From: Sphingopyxis sp.
Lineage (GTDB): Bacteria > Pseudomonadota > Alphaproteobacteria > Sphingomonadales > Sphingomonadaceae
Direction: 5' to 3'
Length of the DNA: 64,000 nucleotides
Assembly: GCF_016793825.1 (NCBI RefSeq)
Contig: NZ_JAEULM010000046.1
Coordinates: forward strand, 1-64,000
The translations under genes and the position numbers were made by a program. Position 1 is the first letter of the stretch; every line of letters starts with the position of its first letter. Below the pieces are notes generated by a model. The model was not told the DNA's origin. It did not search any database and worked only from the letters and a program-made list of their open reading frames with translations. Positions 7,577-16,417 of this stretch are shown in pieces.

Positions 7577-9646
7577 TCAGAAGCTCGCCCGGGCCGTGAT
7601 GCGGATGTCGCGGCCTGCCAACGGCACATAGTCCTTGGTAAAGCTGGCATGGCGCCGCGCGTCCACGTCGAAGAGGTTGTCCGCCGCCAGCGTCAGCGAC
7701 AGATTCTTGGCGTCGGGCAAGGGGCGCCAGGTCAAGGATGCGTTGACAAGAGTAAAGCCTTTCGTTGCCGTCTCGAATGGCGCGATGCGGGTCTGATCGT
7801 CGGTCCATTCGACCTCGGCGCGCGCATCGAGGCGCTCGCTCGACGCTTCCAGCCCACCCCGGATGCGAAGCGGCGGGATGCGCGGGACGAAGGGACCGCT
7901 CTCGATCTTCGCGCGCGTCATGTCGGCGGTCGCGTCGGCGCCGATATGGAAGCCGCCGACCTGCGCGATCGGCGCCGTTCCTTCGAATTCGAAGCCCCAG
8001 ACGCGGGCCTTGTCCTGCCGGAACACATAGAGCGGCAGGTCGTCCTCGATCGTGCCGGTATCGGTTTCATAGATGAAATTGTTGAACCAGCTCGCATAGC
8101 CCGTCAGCCCGGCGGACCAGCCATCCCGTTTGAACTTGAGCGATGCTTCGCCGCCCCAACTCGTTTCCTTGGCGAAGGTGGGGTCGCCGCGTTCGAAGCT
8201 GAGCGTTGCGGCATGCGGGCCGTCGGACAGCAATTCCTCGGCCGACGGTGCGCGTTCGCTGCGGGATAAGGAGAAGCTGGCCTTCAACCCCTCGGCGATC
8301 TCGTAACTGGCGCCCGCTGCGCCCGACAGGCTGGTGAACGAGCGGTCGAAACCGATGCTGTTCGCACTGACCTTTGAGTTTTCGAGGCGCAGCGCACCTT
8401 CGAGGGTAACGGGGCCGCGCTCGAGTTCCTGAAGCGTGAACGCCGCAACGCGCGTGGTTTCATTTGCGGGCAAAAAGGCTTCGTCGCCGATCGCCGCAAA
8501 GTCGCGGAAACTATACTGGACGCCGCTCGCGCCGCGCCAGCCGCCGCGATCATTCTGCGCCAGTTCGGTACGGAATTCGATGCCGCGATTGGTGAAGCGG
8601 GTGCCGGGCTCGCCATCGTCGAATTCGGTATGTGCGTAATCGGCATAGGCACCGCGGAAACGAAGCTTTTCGAACAGGCCGTCGCCAAGCTCGACCTCGC
8701 CGCGTACGTCGAGGCGATATTGCCGTGCCTTGATCGTCGGCACTTCGTCGATGTCGGCGCGCGGCGGGATGCCATAGCTGTCTTCGAGATAGCCGAAGCT
8801 GATGCCGAGCGACCCGCCGTCGTCGATGAAGGCTGCGCCGATGCCGGCGCTGGTGCTGCGGCTCTGGCTGTTCGGGACCTTGCCCCGGCTGTTCGCTGCA
8901 TCGGTCAGTCGCGCGGCTTCATCGGCATCACCGTCGGTGGTCGCATCGGCCGCGAGATCGAGCAGGTGCGCGCGTAGCGCCGGGGCATAGATCAGCCCGC
9001 CGACACGGACCGCGTTGGAATCGCGATAATTTCCGTCGGCATGCACGACGAATCGTTCACCGAGCGGAACGTCGATCGAGGCGCCGGCGCTCTTGTCGTC
9101 GGCGGCGGTGCCATAGCTGGCCAGCGCATCGAGGTGGAACGGGCTTTCGGGGACGCTGCGCGGGATGCGCCGATCGAACACGTTGACCGCGCCGCCAACC
9201 GCCTGGCTGGAGAAGAGCAACACCGACGGACCGCGAAGAATCTCGATCCGCTCTGCCGTCAGCGGGTCGATCGACACCGCATGATCGGCCGATGTCGACG
9301 AGGCATCGATGGCGCCGAGGCCGTCCACCAGTACTGCGGCCCGCTCGCCCGAAAAACCGCGCAGAATCGGGCGCGAGGCGCCGGGGGAGAAGCTGCTGGA
9401 CGAAACGCCGGGTTGCGAGGCGAGCGTGTCGCCGATCTGGCCGCGAATGTCCTGCGCCAGCTTTTCGCCTTCCATCACCGATACGTTACCCAGAATATCG
9501 AGGCTCCGGACATAGGGCGCCGTGACCACGATCGGTTGATCGGTGTGATAGTCGTCGTCGCCGGTCTTTGCGCCGGTGTCCTGCGCGAACGCGGGAGCGG
9601 AGAGCAAGGCGGCGAGAGTGAATCCGGCGGTGGAGAGGAAGCGCAT
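7577..9646 (-). CDS. TonB-dependent outer-membrane receptor, ZnuD-like
   Basis: A 689-residue outer-membrane receptor. Residues 1-21 are a signal peptide (APAFAQ). A TonB-box-like QPIVVTA follows at about 37-43, then the plug domain with GVSSSSFSPGASRPILRG, VLVDGLG and IEILRGPS, and a long beta-barrel ending in aromatic RASF. Uptake needs the TonB/ExbB/ExbD system, not encoded here. The plug region (AVNVFDRRIP) and overall size resemble ZnuD-type zinc receptors. The near-perfect Zur box 46 bases before the start makes zinc the most likely substrate. Heme or another metal complex remains possible. Confidence 0.8.
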   Translation of the reverse strand: MRFLSTAGFTLAALLSAPAFAQDTGAKTGDDDYHTDQPIVVTAPYVRSLDILGNVSVMEGEKLAQDIRGQIGDTLASQPGVSSSSFSPGASRPILRGFSGERAAVLVDGLGAIDASSTSADHAVSIDPLTAERIEILRGPSVLLFSSQAVGGAVNVFDRRIPRSVPESPFHLDALASYGTAADDKSAGASIDVPLGERFVVHADGNYRDSNAVRVGGLIYAPALRAHLLDLAADATTDGDADEAARLTDAANSRGKVPNSQSRSTSAGIGAAFIDDGGSLGISFGYLEDSYGIPPRADIDEVPTIKARQYRLDVRGEVELGDGLFEKLRFRGAYADYAHTEFDDGEPGTRFTNRGIEFRTELAQNDRGGWRGASGVQYSFRDFAAIGDEAFLPANETTRVAAFTLQELERGPVTLEGALRLENSKVSANSIGFDRSFTSLSGAAGASYEIAEGLKASFSLSRSERAPSAEELLSDGPHAATLSFERGDPTFAKETSWGGEASLKFKRDGWSAGLTGYASWFNNFIYETDTGTIEDDLPLYVFRQDKARVWGFEFEGTAPIAQVGGFHIGADATADMTRAKIESGPFVPRIPPLRIRGGLEASSERLDARAEVEWTDDQTRIAPFETATKGFTLVNASLTWRPLPDAKNLSLTLAADNLFDVDARRHASFTKDYVPLAGRDIRITARASF

Positions 9647-9691
9647 GAGGGGAGAAATCCTGTCGATTGAGGCGGGTCGTGATCGCGGGCA

Positions 9692-9714
9692 GTAATGTTA
9701 TAATATCACAATGG
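9692..9714 (-). promoter_or_regulatory. Zur box (zinc uptake regulator operator)
   Basis: GTAATGTTATAATATCACAATGG closely matches the palindromic Zur site GNAATGTTATAATATAACATTNC known from proteobacteria: the left half is perfect and the right half differs at a few bases. It lies 46 bases upstream of the TonB receptor start, where a repressor would cover the promoter. The site also carries TATAAT, which could be the -10 element. Confidence 0.75.
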
Positions 9715-9807
9715 CAAGTCGCGACGCGAGCGGTGGCCGCAGTTCGTCGGCGCTCATACCCCGTTGGTCGACAAAGTCCGGGCTTGCGCGGGTCAAGCGA
9801 AGCTGTC

Positions 9808-9835
9808 TTGCGGCGCTGCGGGCGCGGTCCTAGAT
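9808..9835 (+). promoter_or_regulatory. candidate cysK promoter giving a leaderless message
   Basis: TTGCGG (9808-9813) and CTAGAT (9830-9835) are 16 bases apart. Transcription would begin about 7 bases later, on or next to the ATG at 9843. The only purine-rich run (AGGGG, 9837-9841) is too close to the ATG to act as a ribosome binding site. Confidence 0.35.
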
Positions 9836-9842
9836 CAGGGGC

Positions 9843-10814
9843 ATGACAACAGCCAAAACAAGTCTGGACCTGATCGGGAATACGCCGCTCGTCCTGCTCA
9901 AGGGCCCCAGCGAAGCGACGGGATGCGAAATCTGGGGTAAATGCGAATATGCCAACCCGGGCGGGTCGGTGAAGGATCGCGCCGCGCTCTATATCGTCCG
10001 CGATGCCGAGGCGAACGGCAGCCTGCGGGCCGGCGGCACGATCGTCGAAGGGACCGCAGGCAACACCGGCATCGGTCTGGCGCTTGTCGGTAACGCGCTC
10101 GGTTACAAGACGATCATCGTCATGCCCGACAACCAGAGCGCCGAAAAGATGGCGACGATCCGCGCATTGGGGGCCGAACTGGTACTCGTCCCACCGGCGC
10201 CTTTCGCGAACCCAGGTCATTTCGTCCATACCTCGCGCCGGATTGCCGAAGAGACCGACAATGCGATCTGGGCGAACCAGTTCGACAATATCGCGAACCG
10301 CAAGGCGCACATTTTTGGTACCGCCGAAGAAATCTGGCAGCAGATGGAAGGGCGGATCGACGGCTTCACCTGCGCCGCAGGAACGGGCGGGACGATTGCG
10401 GGGACAGGCCTTGGGCTCAAGGCGAAAAACCCCGATATCGTCGTCGCACTCACCGATCCGCATGGCGCGGGCCTTTATAATTACTACCAGTGCGGCGAGT
10501 TGAAAGCCGAAGGGTCGAGCGTCGCCGAAGGGATCGGCCAGAACCGCATCACCGCGAATCTCGACGGCGCGCCGATCGACACCCAGTTTCGCGTTTCGGA
10601 TGCCGAAGGCCTCGCGATCGTCCGGCAGTTGCTCGACGAAGAGGGGCTCTGCCTTGGTCTCTCCTCGGGCATCAATGTTGCCGGCGCAATGGCGCTCGCA
10701 CGCAAGCTTGGGCCGGGGAAACGGATCGCGACCATCCTGTGCGACAGCGGCTTTCGTTATCTCTCGACACTGTACAATCCCGAATGGCTTGCAAGCAAAG
10801 GATTGGCGGCATGA
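9843..10814 (+). CDS. cysK: cysteine synthase A (O-acetylserine sulfhydrylase)
   Basis: A 323-residue PLP enzyme making cysteine from O-acetylserine and sulfide. The PLP lysine is Lys44 in NPGGSVKDRAA; the substrate loop GTAGNTGIGLA and the phosphate-binding GTGGTIAGTG follow, as does the C-terminal SSGIN region. Its length fits CysK. The ending differs from classic CysK, and the region after the phosphate loop (DPHGAGLYNYY) is the type seen in many alphaproteobacterial cysteine synthases. Its stop overlaps the next start (ATGA), so the downstream membrane genes are probably coupled to it. Confidence 0.92.
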   Translation: MTTAKTSLDLIGNTPLVLLKGPSEATGCEIWGKCEYANPGGSVKDRAALYIVRDAEANGSLRAGGTIVEGTAGNTGIGLALVGNALGYKTIIVMPDNQSAEKMATIRALGAELVLVPPAPFANPGHFVHTSRRIAEETDNAIWANQFDNIANRKAHIFGTAEEIWQQMEGRIDGFTCAAGTGGTIAGTGLGLKAKNPDIVVALTDPHGAGLYNYYQCGELKAEGSSVAEGIGQNRITANLDGAPIDTQFRVSDAEGLAIVRQLLDEEGLCLGLSSGINVAGAMALARKLGPGKRIATILCDSGFRYLSTLYNPEWLASKGLAA

Positions 10815-11203
10815 CCAACAAACGGCCAGCGATTTCCACGACGCCGGCGCCCGCCGCCCCGCCGCCGCTGCCGACCAATGACTCGGTCCGGCGGTTGCAG
10901 ATCGGCATTGCCGGTGTGCTGACCGTTTTGCTGCTGGTGGGCATGGCCGGGCTGGTCGGCGACCGCGCCCGCCAGAATGCGGTGCAGGACGCCTCGACCG
11001 CAGCGCAGGCCGCGACGTCCGGTGACGGGACGAAACCGGGCAGCGCCCCGCTCGAGGAACTGGGCGTACAGCCGGTGTCGAAGGATCAGAATACGGCCGC
11101 CGACATCAAGGCGCAGCAGGCGGCGCCCGCGGCGCCGGCCGCCACGGTTCCCGACCTCGAACCCGACCCCGCACTTGCCCGGGCACGCCAATCGAAACAG
11201 TGA
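10811..11203 (+). CDS. single-pass membrane protein, function unknown
   Basis: A 130-residue protein with a proline/alanine-rich N-terminus, one transmembrane helix at about residues 30-48 (IGIAGVLTVLLLVGMAGLVG), and a low-complexity Ala/Pro/Asp tail predicted to be in the periplasm. No family recognised. The start overlaps the cysK stop by four bases and the stop overlaps the next gene's GTG, so all three genes are translationally coupled. The reading frame upstream of 10811 is a shadow of cysK and is not used. Confidence 0.65.
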   Translation: MTNKRPAISTTPAPAAPPPLPTNDSVRRLQIGIAGVLTVLLLVGMAGLVGDRARQNAVQDASTAAQAATSGDGTKPGSAPLEELGVQPVSKDQNTAADIKAQQAAPAAPAATVPDLEPDPALARARQSKQ

Positions 11204-12342
11204 GCCGGTTCAGCAAGTCTCCGATTCTACGGGCTGTCGCCGCTGCTTCAATGACCCTTCTCCTGGCCTGGGTGCTGGGTGGTCAAATGACGCTCGGCCG
11301 GATCGATCCGGCGCTGGCCTTGCCCCTTCTGCCGTTGCCGGCGCTTGGTCTCGTTTGGTGGCAGCGCCGTGATCCGATGGTGGCCCGCTGGCGGACGGCG
11401 GGCACGACGCTGGGGATGCTATTGGCCGCGCAAGCCGCACTGGCGCTCTTCTTGTCGGCCCGGCCACCCTGGTTGCAGCTTGGCTTCATCGCGGCAGGAT
11501 GGGTGATCGCGCTGCTCGCGGCCAGCCTGTTGTTCACCGGGAACCGGGGCAAGGTGGTGGCGCTCCTGCTGGGTGCGATCTTCGTTTCTGGCTGGTTCGC
11601 GGGAAGCCACGCGCTGCTGTCGATGCTCTACCGCCCGGCTTCGGCAGCTGGTCCGCCCGTCACGATGCTGACCGGTCTGCCGCTGCGCTGGTCGGATGGG
11701 CGGGATCTCGCCGCGATGCTGGCACAGGGGACCAACGATGATCCGATCCTTGCGCGGTTGCAGGCGGCCGGATCGGTGCGGCTGGTCGACAGTATCGTCG
11801 ACGACCCGCCGTCGCCGGTCGGCGCGTTGCTGCTGGCGCATCCACGCGCGCTTGCCCCGCGCGAGATGGTTGCCGTCGATGCGTTCGTGCGCAAGGGCGG
11901 GCGGGCGGTCGTTCTGGCCGATGCGCTTTCGGGATGGCCGATGCGATATCCGATCGGCGATCCGCGCAATCCGCCGGTCACGAGCCTGCTGACGCCGCTC
12001 CTCGATCATTGGGGCGTCGTGCTGGCTGCGGTGTCGCCTGACGATCGGCATGTCGTCACGGTCGAAACGGAGCGGGCGCGTCTGCGACTGTTCAGCGCCG
12101 GCCGGTTCGAGCGTTTGCCGCCTGCATGCAGGGCGTTTGCCGATCGTCATGTCGCCCGGTGTTCCATCGGCGACGGCGAGGTGTGGCTTGTCGGCGATGC
12201 CGACCTGCTGTTTGCGCCGCTTTGGCAGCCCGAACCGTCGTGGGCGGCGCATTTGCGCAAGGCCGATACGGTCGAGTGGCTTGGTGCGCGTCTGTGGCGG
12301 GATGCTCCGCCCGCCATCCTGCAACCGCTCTGGATTCGCTGA
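11200..12342 (+). CDS. multi-pass membrane protein with GldG/DUF4350-like soluble domain
   Basis: A 380-residue protein starting with GTG (11200-11202) inside the previous gene's stop. Five hydrophobic helices are visible at about 11-28, 38-54, 69-86, 93-111 and 118-138. A soluble domain follows. Its core ALLLAHPRAL...VDAFVRKGGRAVVLAD resembles the region found in the soluble part of GldG and DUF4350 proteins. Such domains occur in uncharacterised ABC-type systems, but no ATPase gene is adjacent. The domain assignment is by eye. It ends about 130 bases before the MraZ operator. Confidence 0.6.
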   Translation: MSRFSKSPILRAVAAASMTLLLAWVLGGQMTLGRIDPALALPLLPLPALGLVWWQRRDPMVARWRTAGTTLGMLLAAQAALALFLSARPPWLQLGFIAAGWVIALLAASLLFTGNRGKVVALLLGAIFVSGWFAGSHALLSMLYRPASAAGPPVTMLTGLPLRWSDGRDLAAMLAQGTNDDPILARLQAAGSVRLVDSIVDDPPSPVGALLLAHPRALAPREMVAVDAFVRKGGRAVVLADALSGWPMRYPIGDPRNPPVTSLLTPLLDHWGVVLAAVSPDDRHVVTVETERARLRLFSAGRFERLPPACRAFADRHVARCSIGDGEVWLVGDADLLFAPLWQPEPSWAAHLRKADTVEWLGARLWRDAPPAILQPLWIR

Positions 12343-12652
12343 GCTGCCCGGCCAGTTGGCCGGACCGTGGATTTTTCTGCACATAGCCAAGGGCTTGTAT
12401 CCCTTTGACCGCTCAACTTCCGGCTCCGACAAGTGTCGCCGGACCCCAAGGATCGTGCTTTTCGTCTCAAATTTCCGCTTTTGGGGCGTAATTACCCTAT
12501 TTCACCCTAAATTTCCCCTTTTCACCCTGAAAGAGAGTTGATAGGCAGGAGTCGGAGAGGGGCAATCTCCACCTGAGTCTTTTTGGAGCGGAATCGGTGA
12601 TTCCGGGCGCAGGAAAGTATTGCCCTGAGGCGCGAAGCGGGGGGCTACAGCG
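12343..12652. other. 310-base gap upstream of mraZ: control region of the dcw cluster
   Basis: No gene is visible. It contains a short CCGGCCA/TGGCCGG hairpin (12348-12363) followed 8 bases later by five T residues, which is a weak terminator candidate for the preceding operon. The MraZ-type repeat array (12474-12528) comes next, then about 120 bases of leader before the mraZ start. The array is markedly AT-richer than its surroundings. Confidence 0.7.
12474..12528 (-). promoter_or_regulatory. MraZ operator: direct repeats at 10-base intervals
   Basis: ACCCT occurs at 12494-12498, 12504-12508 and 12524-12528, and the variant TCCCCT at 12514-12519, giving exact 10-base spacing. A degenerate copy (TCCGCT) starts at 12474. 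On the minus strand these read AGGG(T/G). MraZ of E. coli binds TGGG direct repeats with the same period upstream of its own gene. The array lies 125-180 bases ahead of mraZ. Confidence 0.75.
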
Positions 12653-13153
12653 ATGGCGGTTGTTACGCCCGGCCGGTATTCGGGCACCAACTTCGCCGCG
12701 ATCGATGGCAAGGGACGCACTGCCGTCCCGTCGCAGTTCCGCAACAATGTGCCCCTCAATGCGGACGGCCAACGGGTGCTTTGGGTCGGGTTTCATGAGA
12801 AACTCCCATGCCTTGTCGCTTATGGTCAGGATCAGTACGACCGACTGTCGGACGAGATCGAACGCGATCGCGAGACCGCGCTGGCGCGCAATCTCGATTT
12901 CGACGAGGATGAGGCGTTCAAGAAACGCTTCAGCTATACCGAAGCCTATACGCTCGACGACAGCGGGCGCTTTCTTCCCAACTTCACCGCGCGGGACCGT
13001 GTTGGCGACGTCGGCGCCACCGCCTTCGTGGGTTCGGGCCGCCGCTTCGAAATCTGGTGGCTGCCGACGCTGGCCGAGTGCGCCGAGGCGGACCCGGTGC
13101 TGCGCCGGCTCGCGGCCGCCTGGGACGAGACCAAGGGGAAGGGGCGCAAGTGA
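12653..13153 (+). CDS. mraZ: transcriptional regulator MraZ
   Basis: A 166-residue DNA-binding regulator of the division and cell-wall cluster. Two tandem AbrB/SpoVT-like half domains are visible: the first includes [17 protein letters not shown] (about residues 12-28), and the second includes [16 protein letters not shown] (about 103-118), each with the conserved D.KGR..(I/V)P type core. The length is slightly above E. coli MraZ. GGGGGG lies about 8 bases ahead of the start. Its stop overlaps the rsmH GTG. The repeats upstream are the expected autoregulatory site. Confidence 0.94.
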   Translation: MAVVTPGRYSGTNFAAIDGKGRTAVPSQFRNNVPLNADGQRVLWVGFHEKLPCLVAYGQDQYDRLSDEIERDRETALARNLDFDEDEAFKKRFSYTEAYTLDDSGRFLPNFTARDRVGDVGATAFVGSGRRFEIWWLPTLAECAEADPVLRRLAAAWDETKGKGRK

Positions 13154-14142
13154 GCGATCTTTCCCGCGATCCCCGCCATGATCCGGTTCTCCGCGAGGAA
13201 GTCGTCGCCGCGCTCGCCATCGTTGCCGGCGAGCGCCACGTCGACGCGACCTTCGGCGCCGGCGGCTACACGCGCGCGATGATCGAGGCCGGTGCCGAGG
13301 TGATCGCCTGCGATCGCGACCCCGACGCCATTGCCGAAGGGGCGGCGCTGGTCCAGTCGGCCGGCGGCCGCCTGACCTTGATCCACGGTCGCTTTGGCGA
13401 GATCGACCGGTTGCTCGCCGAGCGCGGGATCGAGGCGGTCGACGGCATAACCTTCGACATCGGCGTTTCATCGATGCAACTCGACCGCGGCGAGCGCGGC
13501 TTTTCCTTTCAGTCCGACGGCCCGCTCGACATGCGCATGGCGCAGGAGGGCGAAAGCGCGGCCGAGTGGCTGAATCGCGCCGACGAGGAAGAAATCGCCG
13601 ACATACTCTATCACTATGGCGACGAACGCCAGTCGCGCCGCGTGGCGCGCGCGATCGTCGCCGCACGGCCGCTGTCCCGGACGGGAGAGCTTGCCACGGT
13701 GATCCGCAAGGCGCTGCGCCACCCGCCGGGCGCGCCGAAGGATCCGGCGACGAAAAGCTTTCAGGCGATCCGGATTCATATCAACCGTGAACTCGACGAA
13801 CTGGCCGAGGGGCTTGCGGCGGCGGAGCGCGTGCTGCGTCCCGGCGGCCGGCTCGCGGTGGTCAGCTTTCACAGCACCGAAGACCGGATCGTCAAGAATT
13901 TCCTGCGCGAACGGAGTGGTGGCGACGCCGCCGGATCGCGTCACCGGCCCGCGCGTCCTGCGCTGGCTCAGGCCGCGACTTTCGAGCCTCCGGCGCGGAA
14001 AGTGCGCCCGGGCAAGGCCGAGGAAGCACGCAACCCGCGGGCGCGTTCGGCCACTCTGCGCAGTGCCGTTCGCACGGCGGCGCCCGCATGGCCCGGAACC
14101 CCGATGCCCGGACATTCGACGAAGGAGGCAATGTCATGCTGA
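13150..14142 (+). CDS. rsmH: 16S rRNA (cytosine1402-N4)-methyltransferase
   Basis: RsmH (MraW) methylates C1402 of 16S rRNA using S-adenosylmethionine. The 330-residue protein has [10 protein letters not shown] at 10-19, the SAM motif [13 protein letters not shown] at 31-43, GISSMQLD-type motif ([17 protein letters not shown]), and the C-terminal [13 protein letters not shown]. The start is GTG at 13150, sharing the GTGA overlap with the mraZ stop. A longer in-frame start inside mraZ is rejected because it would read mraZ out of frame. It overlaps ftsL by 7 bases. Confidence 0.96.
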   Translation: MSDLSRDPRHDPVLREEVVAALAIVAGERHVDATFGAGGYTRAMIEAGAEVIACDRDPDAIAEGAALVQSAGGRLTLIHGRFGEIDRLLAERGIEAVDGITFDIGVSSMQLDRGERGFSFQSDGPLDMRMAQEGESAAEWLNRADEEEIADILYHYGDERQSRRVARAIVAARPLSRTGELATVIRKALRHPPGAPKDPATKSFQAIRIHINRELDELAEGLAAAERVLRPGGRLAVVSFHSTEDRIVKNFLRERSGGDAAGSRHRPARPALAQAATFEPPARKVRPGKAEEARNPRARSATLRSAVRTAAPAWPGTPMPGHSTKEAMSC

Positions 14143-14729
14143 TGGCGGCGCGCAAACTGCAGGGAATTGGGCTGGTGCTGCTCGTGCTGATCTTCGCGAT
14201 GGCGCTCTATCCGGTGTCGCTCAAGGTCGCGGCGACGCGGAGCGAACTCACGCGCATCGAAAAGCAGATCGACCGCACGCAAAGCAACATCCGCTATCTT
14301 GAATCGGAACTCGCGGTGCGGGCGTCGATGCGCCAGCTCGAACAGTGGAACGCCGAAAGCTTCGGCTATTCGGCGCCGTCGGCGTCGCAGTATCTGGCGA
14401 GCGAACGCCAGCTTGCCTCGCTCGATCGCGTGCCCCGCGCCCGCGGCGCCAACGAGGTCGCGCCGGTGTTGATGGCAATGGTCTCGCCGGTCGGCACGCC
14501 CGCGGCGCCGAAGGAAAATGCTGCGGAGAGCAAGCCCGCCGCGCAGAAGCCCGTCGTCCTGGCTCAGGCCGAGACCAGCGTGCGCACCGACAGCGCCCCG
14601 CGCCTGGCGCCGACGCGCCGCCGCGAACAGCTCAAGATGATCGAGGATCAACTCCTTGCCGAATCCACGCTCGCCGACCTGAAGCGCGCGGCGGCCCGCG
14701 AAGCCAAGGAGGGCAAATCGGCGCAATGA
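14136..14729 (+). CDS. ftsL: cell division protein FtsL-like
   Basis: A 197-residue bitopic membrane protein in the position of ftsL. A short cytoplasmic N-terminus precedes one transmembrane helix (about residues 9-27, [18 protein letters not shown]). A coiled-coil follows (about 29-60, heptad-like [31 protein letters not shown]), and then a long Ala/Pro-rich periplasmic tail not found in E. coli FtsL. FtsL joins FtsQ and FtsB in the divisome and activates FtsWI. The start at 14136 has GAAGGAGG 7 bases upstream. Sequence conservation of FtsL is poor, so position and topology carry the call. Confidence 0.85.
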   Translation: MLMAARKLQGIGLVLLVLIFAMALYPVSLKVAATRSELTRIEKQIDRTQSNIRYLESELAVRASMRQLEQWNAESFGYSAPSASQYLASERQLASLDRVPRARGANEVAPVLMAMVSPVGTPAAPKENAAESKPAAQKPVVLAQAETSVRTDSAPRLAPTRRREQLKMIEDQLLAESTLADLKRAAAREAKEGKSAQ

Positions 14730-16417
14730 ACACGCTGGTCGTCCGTCCGACCCGGGTACGAACCGCAGGGGTGCGGCAGCAGATCCTGCTGACCGCGCAG
14801 CAGCGTCTGATGATGCTGATGCTGCTGTTCATGGCGGCATTTTTTCTTGTGTCGGTGCGCCTGCTCTATTTCGCGCTCTTCGACACGTCGTCGGGTCATG
14901 GTAATGGGTCGGCGGCGTTCGTTCCGGCGCGCGCCGACATCGTCGATCGCAACGGCGTGCCGCTGGCGCGGACGATCGACGGCTATTCGATCCGCGTCGT
15001 GCCGACCAAATTGCTCAACAACCGGCAATATCTGGCTGACGAACTGGTCAAGATCTTCCCCGACACCCCGCGCGAAGAGTTTGTCGCGAAACTGTCGGGG
15101 TCGAAGCCGACCTATATCCGCCGCCGCGCGCTGCCCGATCAGGTCGCGGCGGTTAATGCGATCGGAGACATCGGTTTCGACTTTCCGCGCGAGAAGGAAC
15201 GGCTCTACCCGCAACTGTCGCTTGCGGCGCATGTCCTCGGGTTTACCGATGCCGAGGGGCATGGCGTCACGGGAATCGAGGGGGCGTTCGACAAGCAGCT
15301 CACCGATCAGGCGACGCGCAGCCAGCCGCTGGCGCTGTCGATCGACGCGCGCGTTCAGGGTGTGCTCGAAAGCGAACTCGGCAATGCCGTGACCAATCTG
15401 GAGGCCATCGGCGGGGCTGGCATCATTCTGGATGTCCACACGGGCGAGGTGCTCGCGATGACCTCGCTGCCCACCTATAACCCGAACAAGCTGGTGGCCG
15501 CCGATGCGCCGGCGCGCCGCAACGCCGTGAGTTACAATCTTTACGAGCTGGGCTCGACGTTCAAGCCGCTGTCGATCGGCGCCGCCATCGACGACGGCGT
15601 CGTGACCAGCATGGCGCGTCGTTACGACGCTAGTGCACCGTTGGCGATCGCGGGATTCCGGATTCGCGACAGCCATCCGGGCCGCTGGTACAATGTGCCC
15701 GAGACGCTGATCCAGAGTTCCAATATCGCGACGGCGCGCATCGCAGACGAGCTGGGCCGCGAAAAGATGGAAGCGCTGTTCCGCAGCCTGGAATTCAACA
15801 AGCGGCCGGAAATCGAACTGAAGGAACGCGCCTTTCCGCTGTGGCCGAAGGATTGGGGCCGGCTGACGACGATGACGACGGCCTATGGCCATGGCATCGC
15901 GGTGACGCCGCTGCATCTGGCCAGCGCCTATGCCGCGCTTGTCAACGGTGGCATCTGGCGCCCCGCGACTCTGGTCAGGCTTGGCGACAAGGCGCCGCCG
16001 CAGGGCCGCCGCGTATTCAAGGCATCGACCAGCGCGCGGATGCGGCAGCTGCTCCGCCTGATCGTGACCGACGGAACCGGCAAGCAGGCCGATGCGCCGG
16101 GCTTTCGCGTCGGGGGCAAGACCGGGTCGGCCGAAAAGCCGGGTGTCGGCGGATATCGCCGCAGTTCGGTGGTCGCCACGTTCGCGGCCGCCTTTCCCAT
16201 GGACAATCCCCGCTACATCGTCGTCGCCATGATCGACGAGCCGAAAGGCAACGCTTACAGTTCGGGCCAGCGCACCGCTGGATGGACCGCCGCACCCGTG
16301 GTGCGCAAGGTGGTGATGCGGGCGGGACCGATGCTGGGCGTCTTCCCGGACGAGACCCGCGATGTCGATGTGTCGGAGCTGATTCCCCTCGTGCGGAGAG
16401 ACGGAGAGGCACAATAA
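14726..16417 (+). CDS. ftsI: septal peptidoglycan transpeptidase FtsI (PBP3)
   Basis: A 563-residue class B penicillin-binding protein that crosslinks septal peptidoglycan. One transmembrane helix is at about 30-50. The pedestal domain starts at RADIVDRNGVPLA. The transpeptidase motifs are Ser277-Thr-Phe-Lys280 (STFK), Ser331-Ser-Asn333 (SSN) and Lys465-Thr-Gly (KTGS). The start overlaps the ftsL stop (ATGA). Large antisense and out-of-frame reading frames cover this locus but carry no motifs. It works with FtsW, encoded further down the same cluster. Confidence 0.97.
   Translation: MNTLVVRPTRVRTAGVRQQILLTAQQRLMMLMLLFMAAFFLVSVRLLYFALFDTSSGHGNGSAAFVPARADIVDRNGVPLARTIDGYSIRVVPTKLLNNRQYLADELVKIFPDTPREEFVAKLSGSKPTYIRRRALPDQVAAVNAIGDIGFDFPREKERLYPQLSLAAHVLGFTDAEGHGVTGIEGAFDKQLTDQATRSQPLALSIDARVQGVLESELGNAVTNLEAIGGAGIILDVHTGEVLAMTSLPTYNPNKLVAADAPARRNAVSYNLYELGSTFKPLSIGAAIDDGVVTSMARRYDASAPLAIAGFRIRDSHPGRWYNVPETLIQSSNIATARIADELGREKMEALFRSLEFNKRPEIELKERAFPLWPKDWGRLTTMTTAYGHGIAVTPLHLASAYAALVNGGIWRPATLVRLGDKAPPQGRRVFKASTSARMRQLLRLIVTDGTGKQADAPGFRVGGKTGSAEKPGVGGYRRSSVVATFAAAFPMDNPRYIVVAMIDEPKGNAYSSGQRTAGWTAAPVVRKVVMRAGPMLGVFPDETRDVDVSELIPLVRRDGEAQ

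Noticed and set aside
12348-12376. Intrinsic terminator after the cysK operon
   Set aside because: The CCGGCCA/TGGCCGG stem is perfect, but eight bases separate it from the T-run, so it is only a weak candidate and is mentioned in the gap entry.
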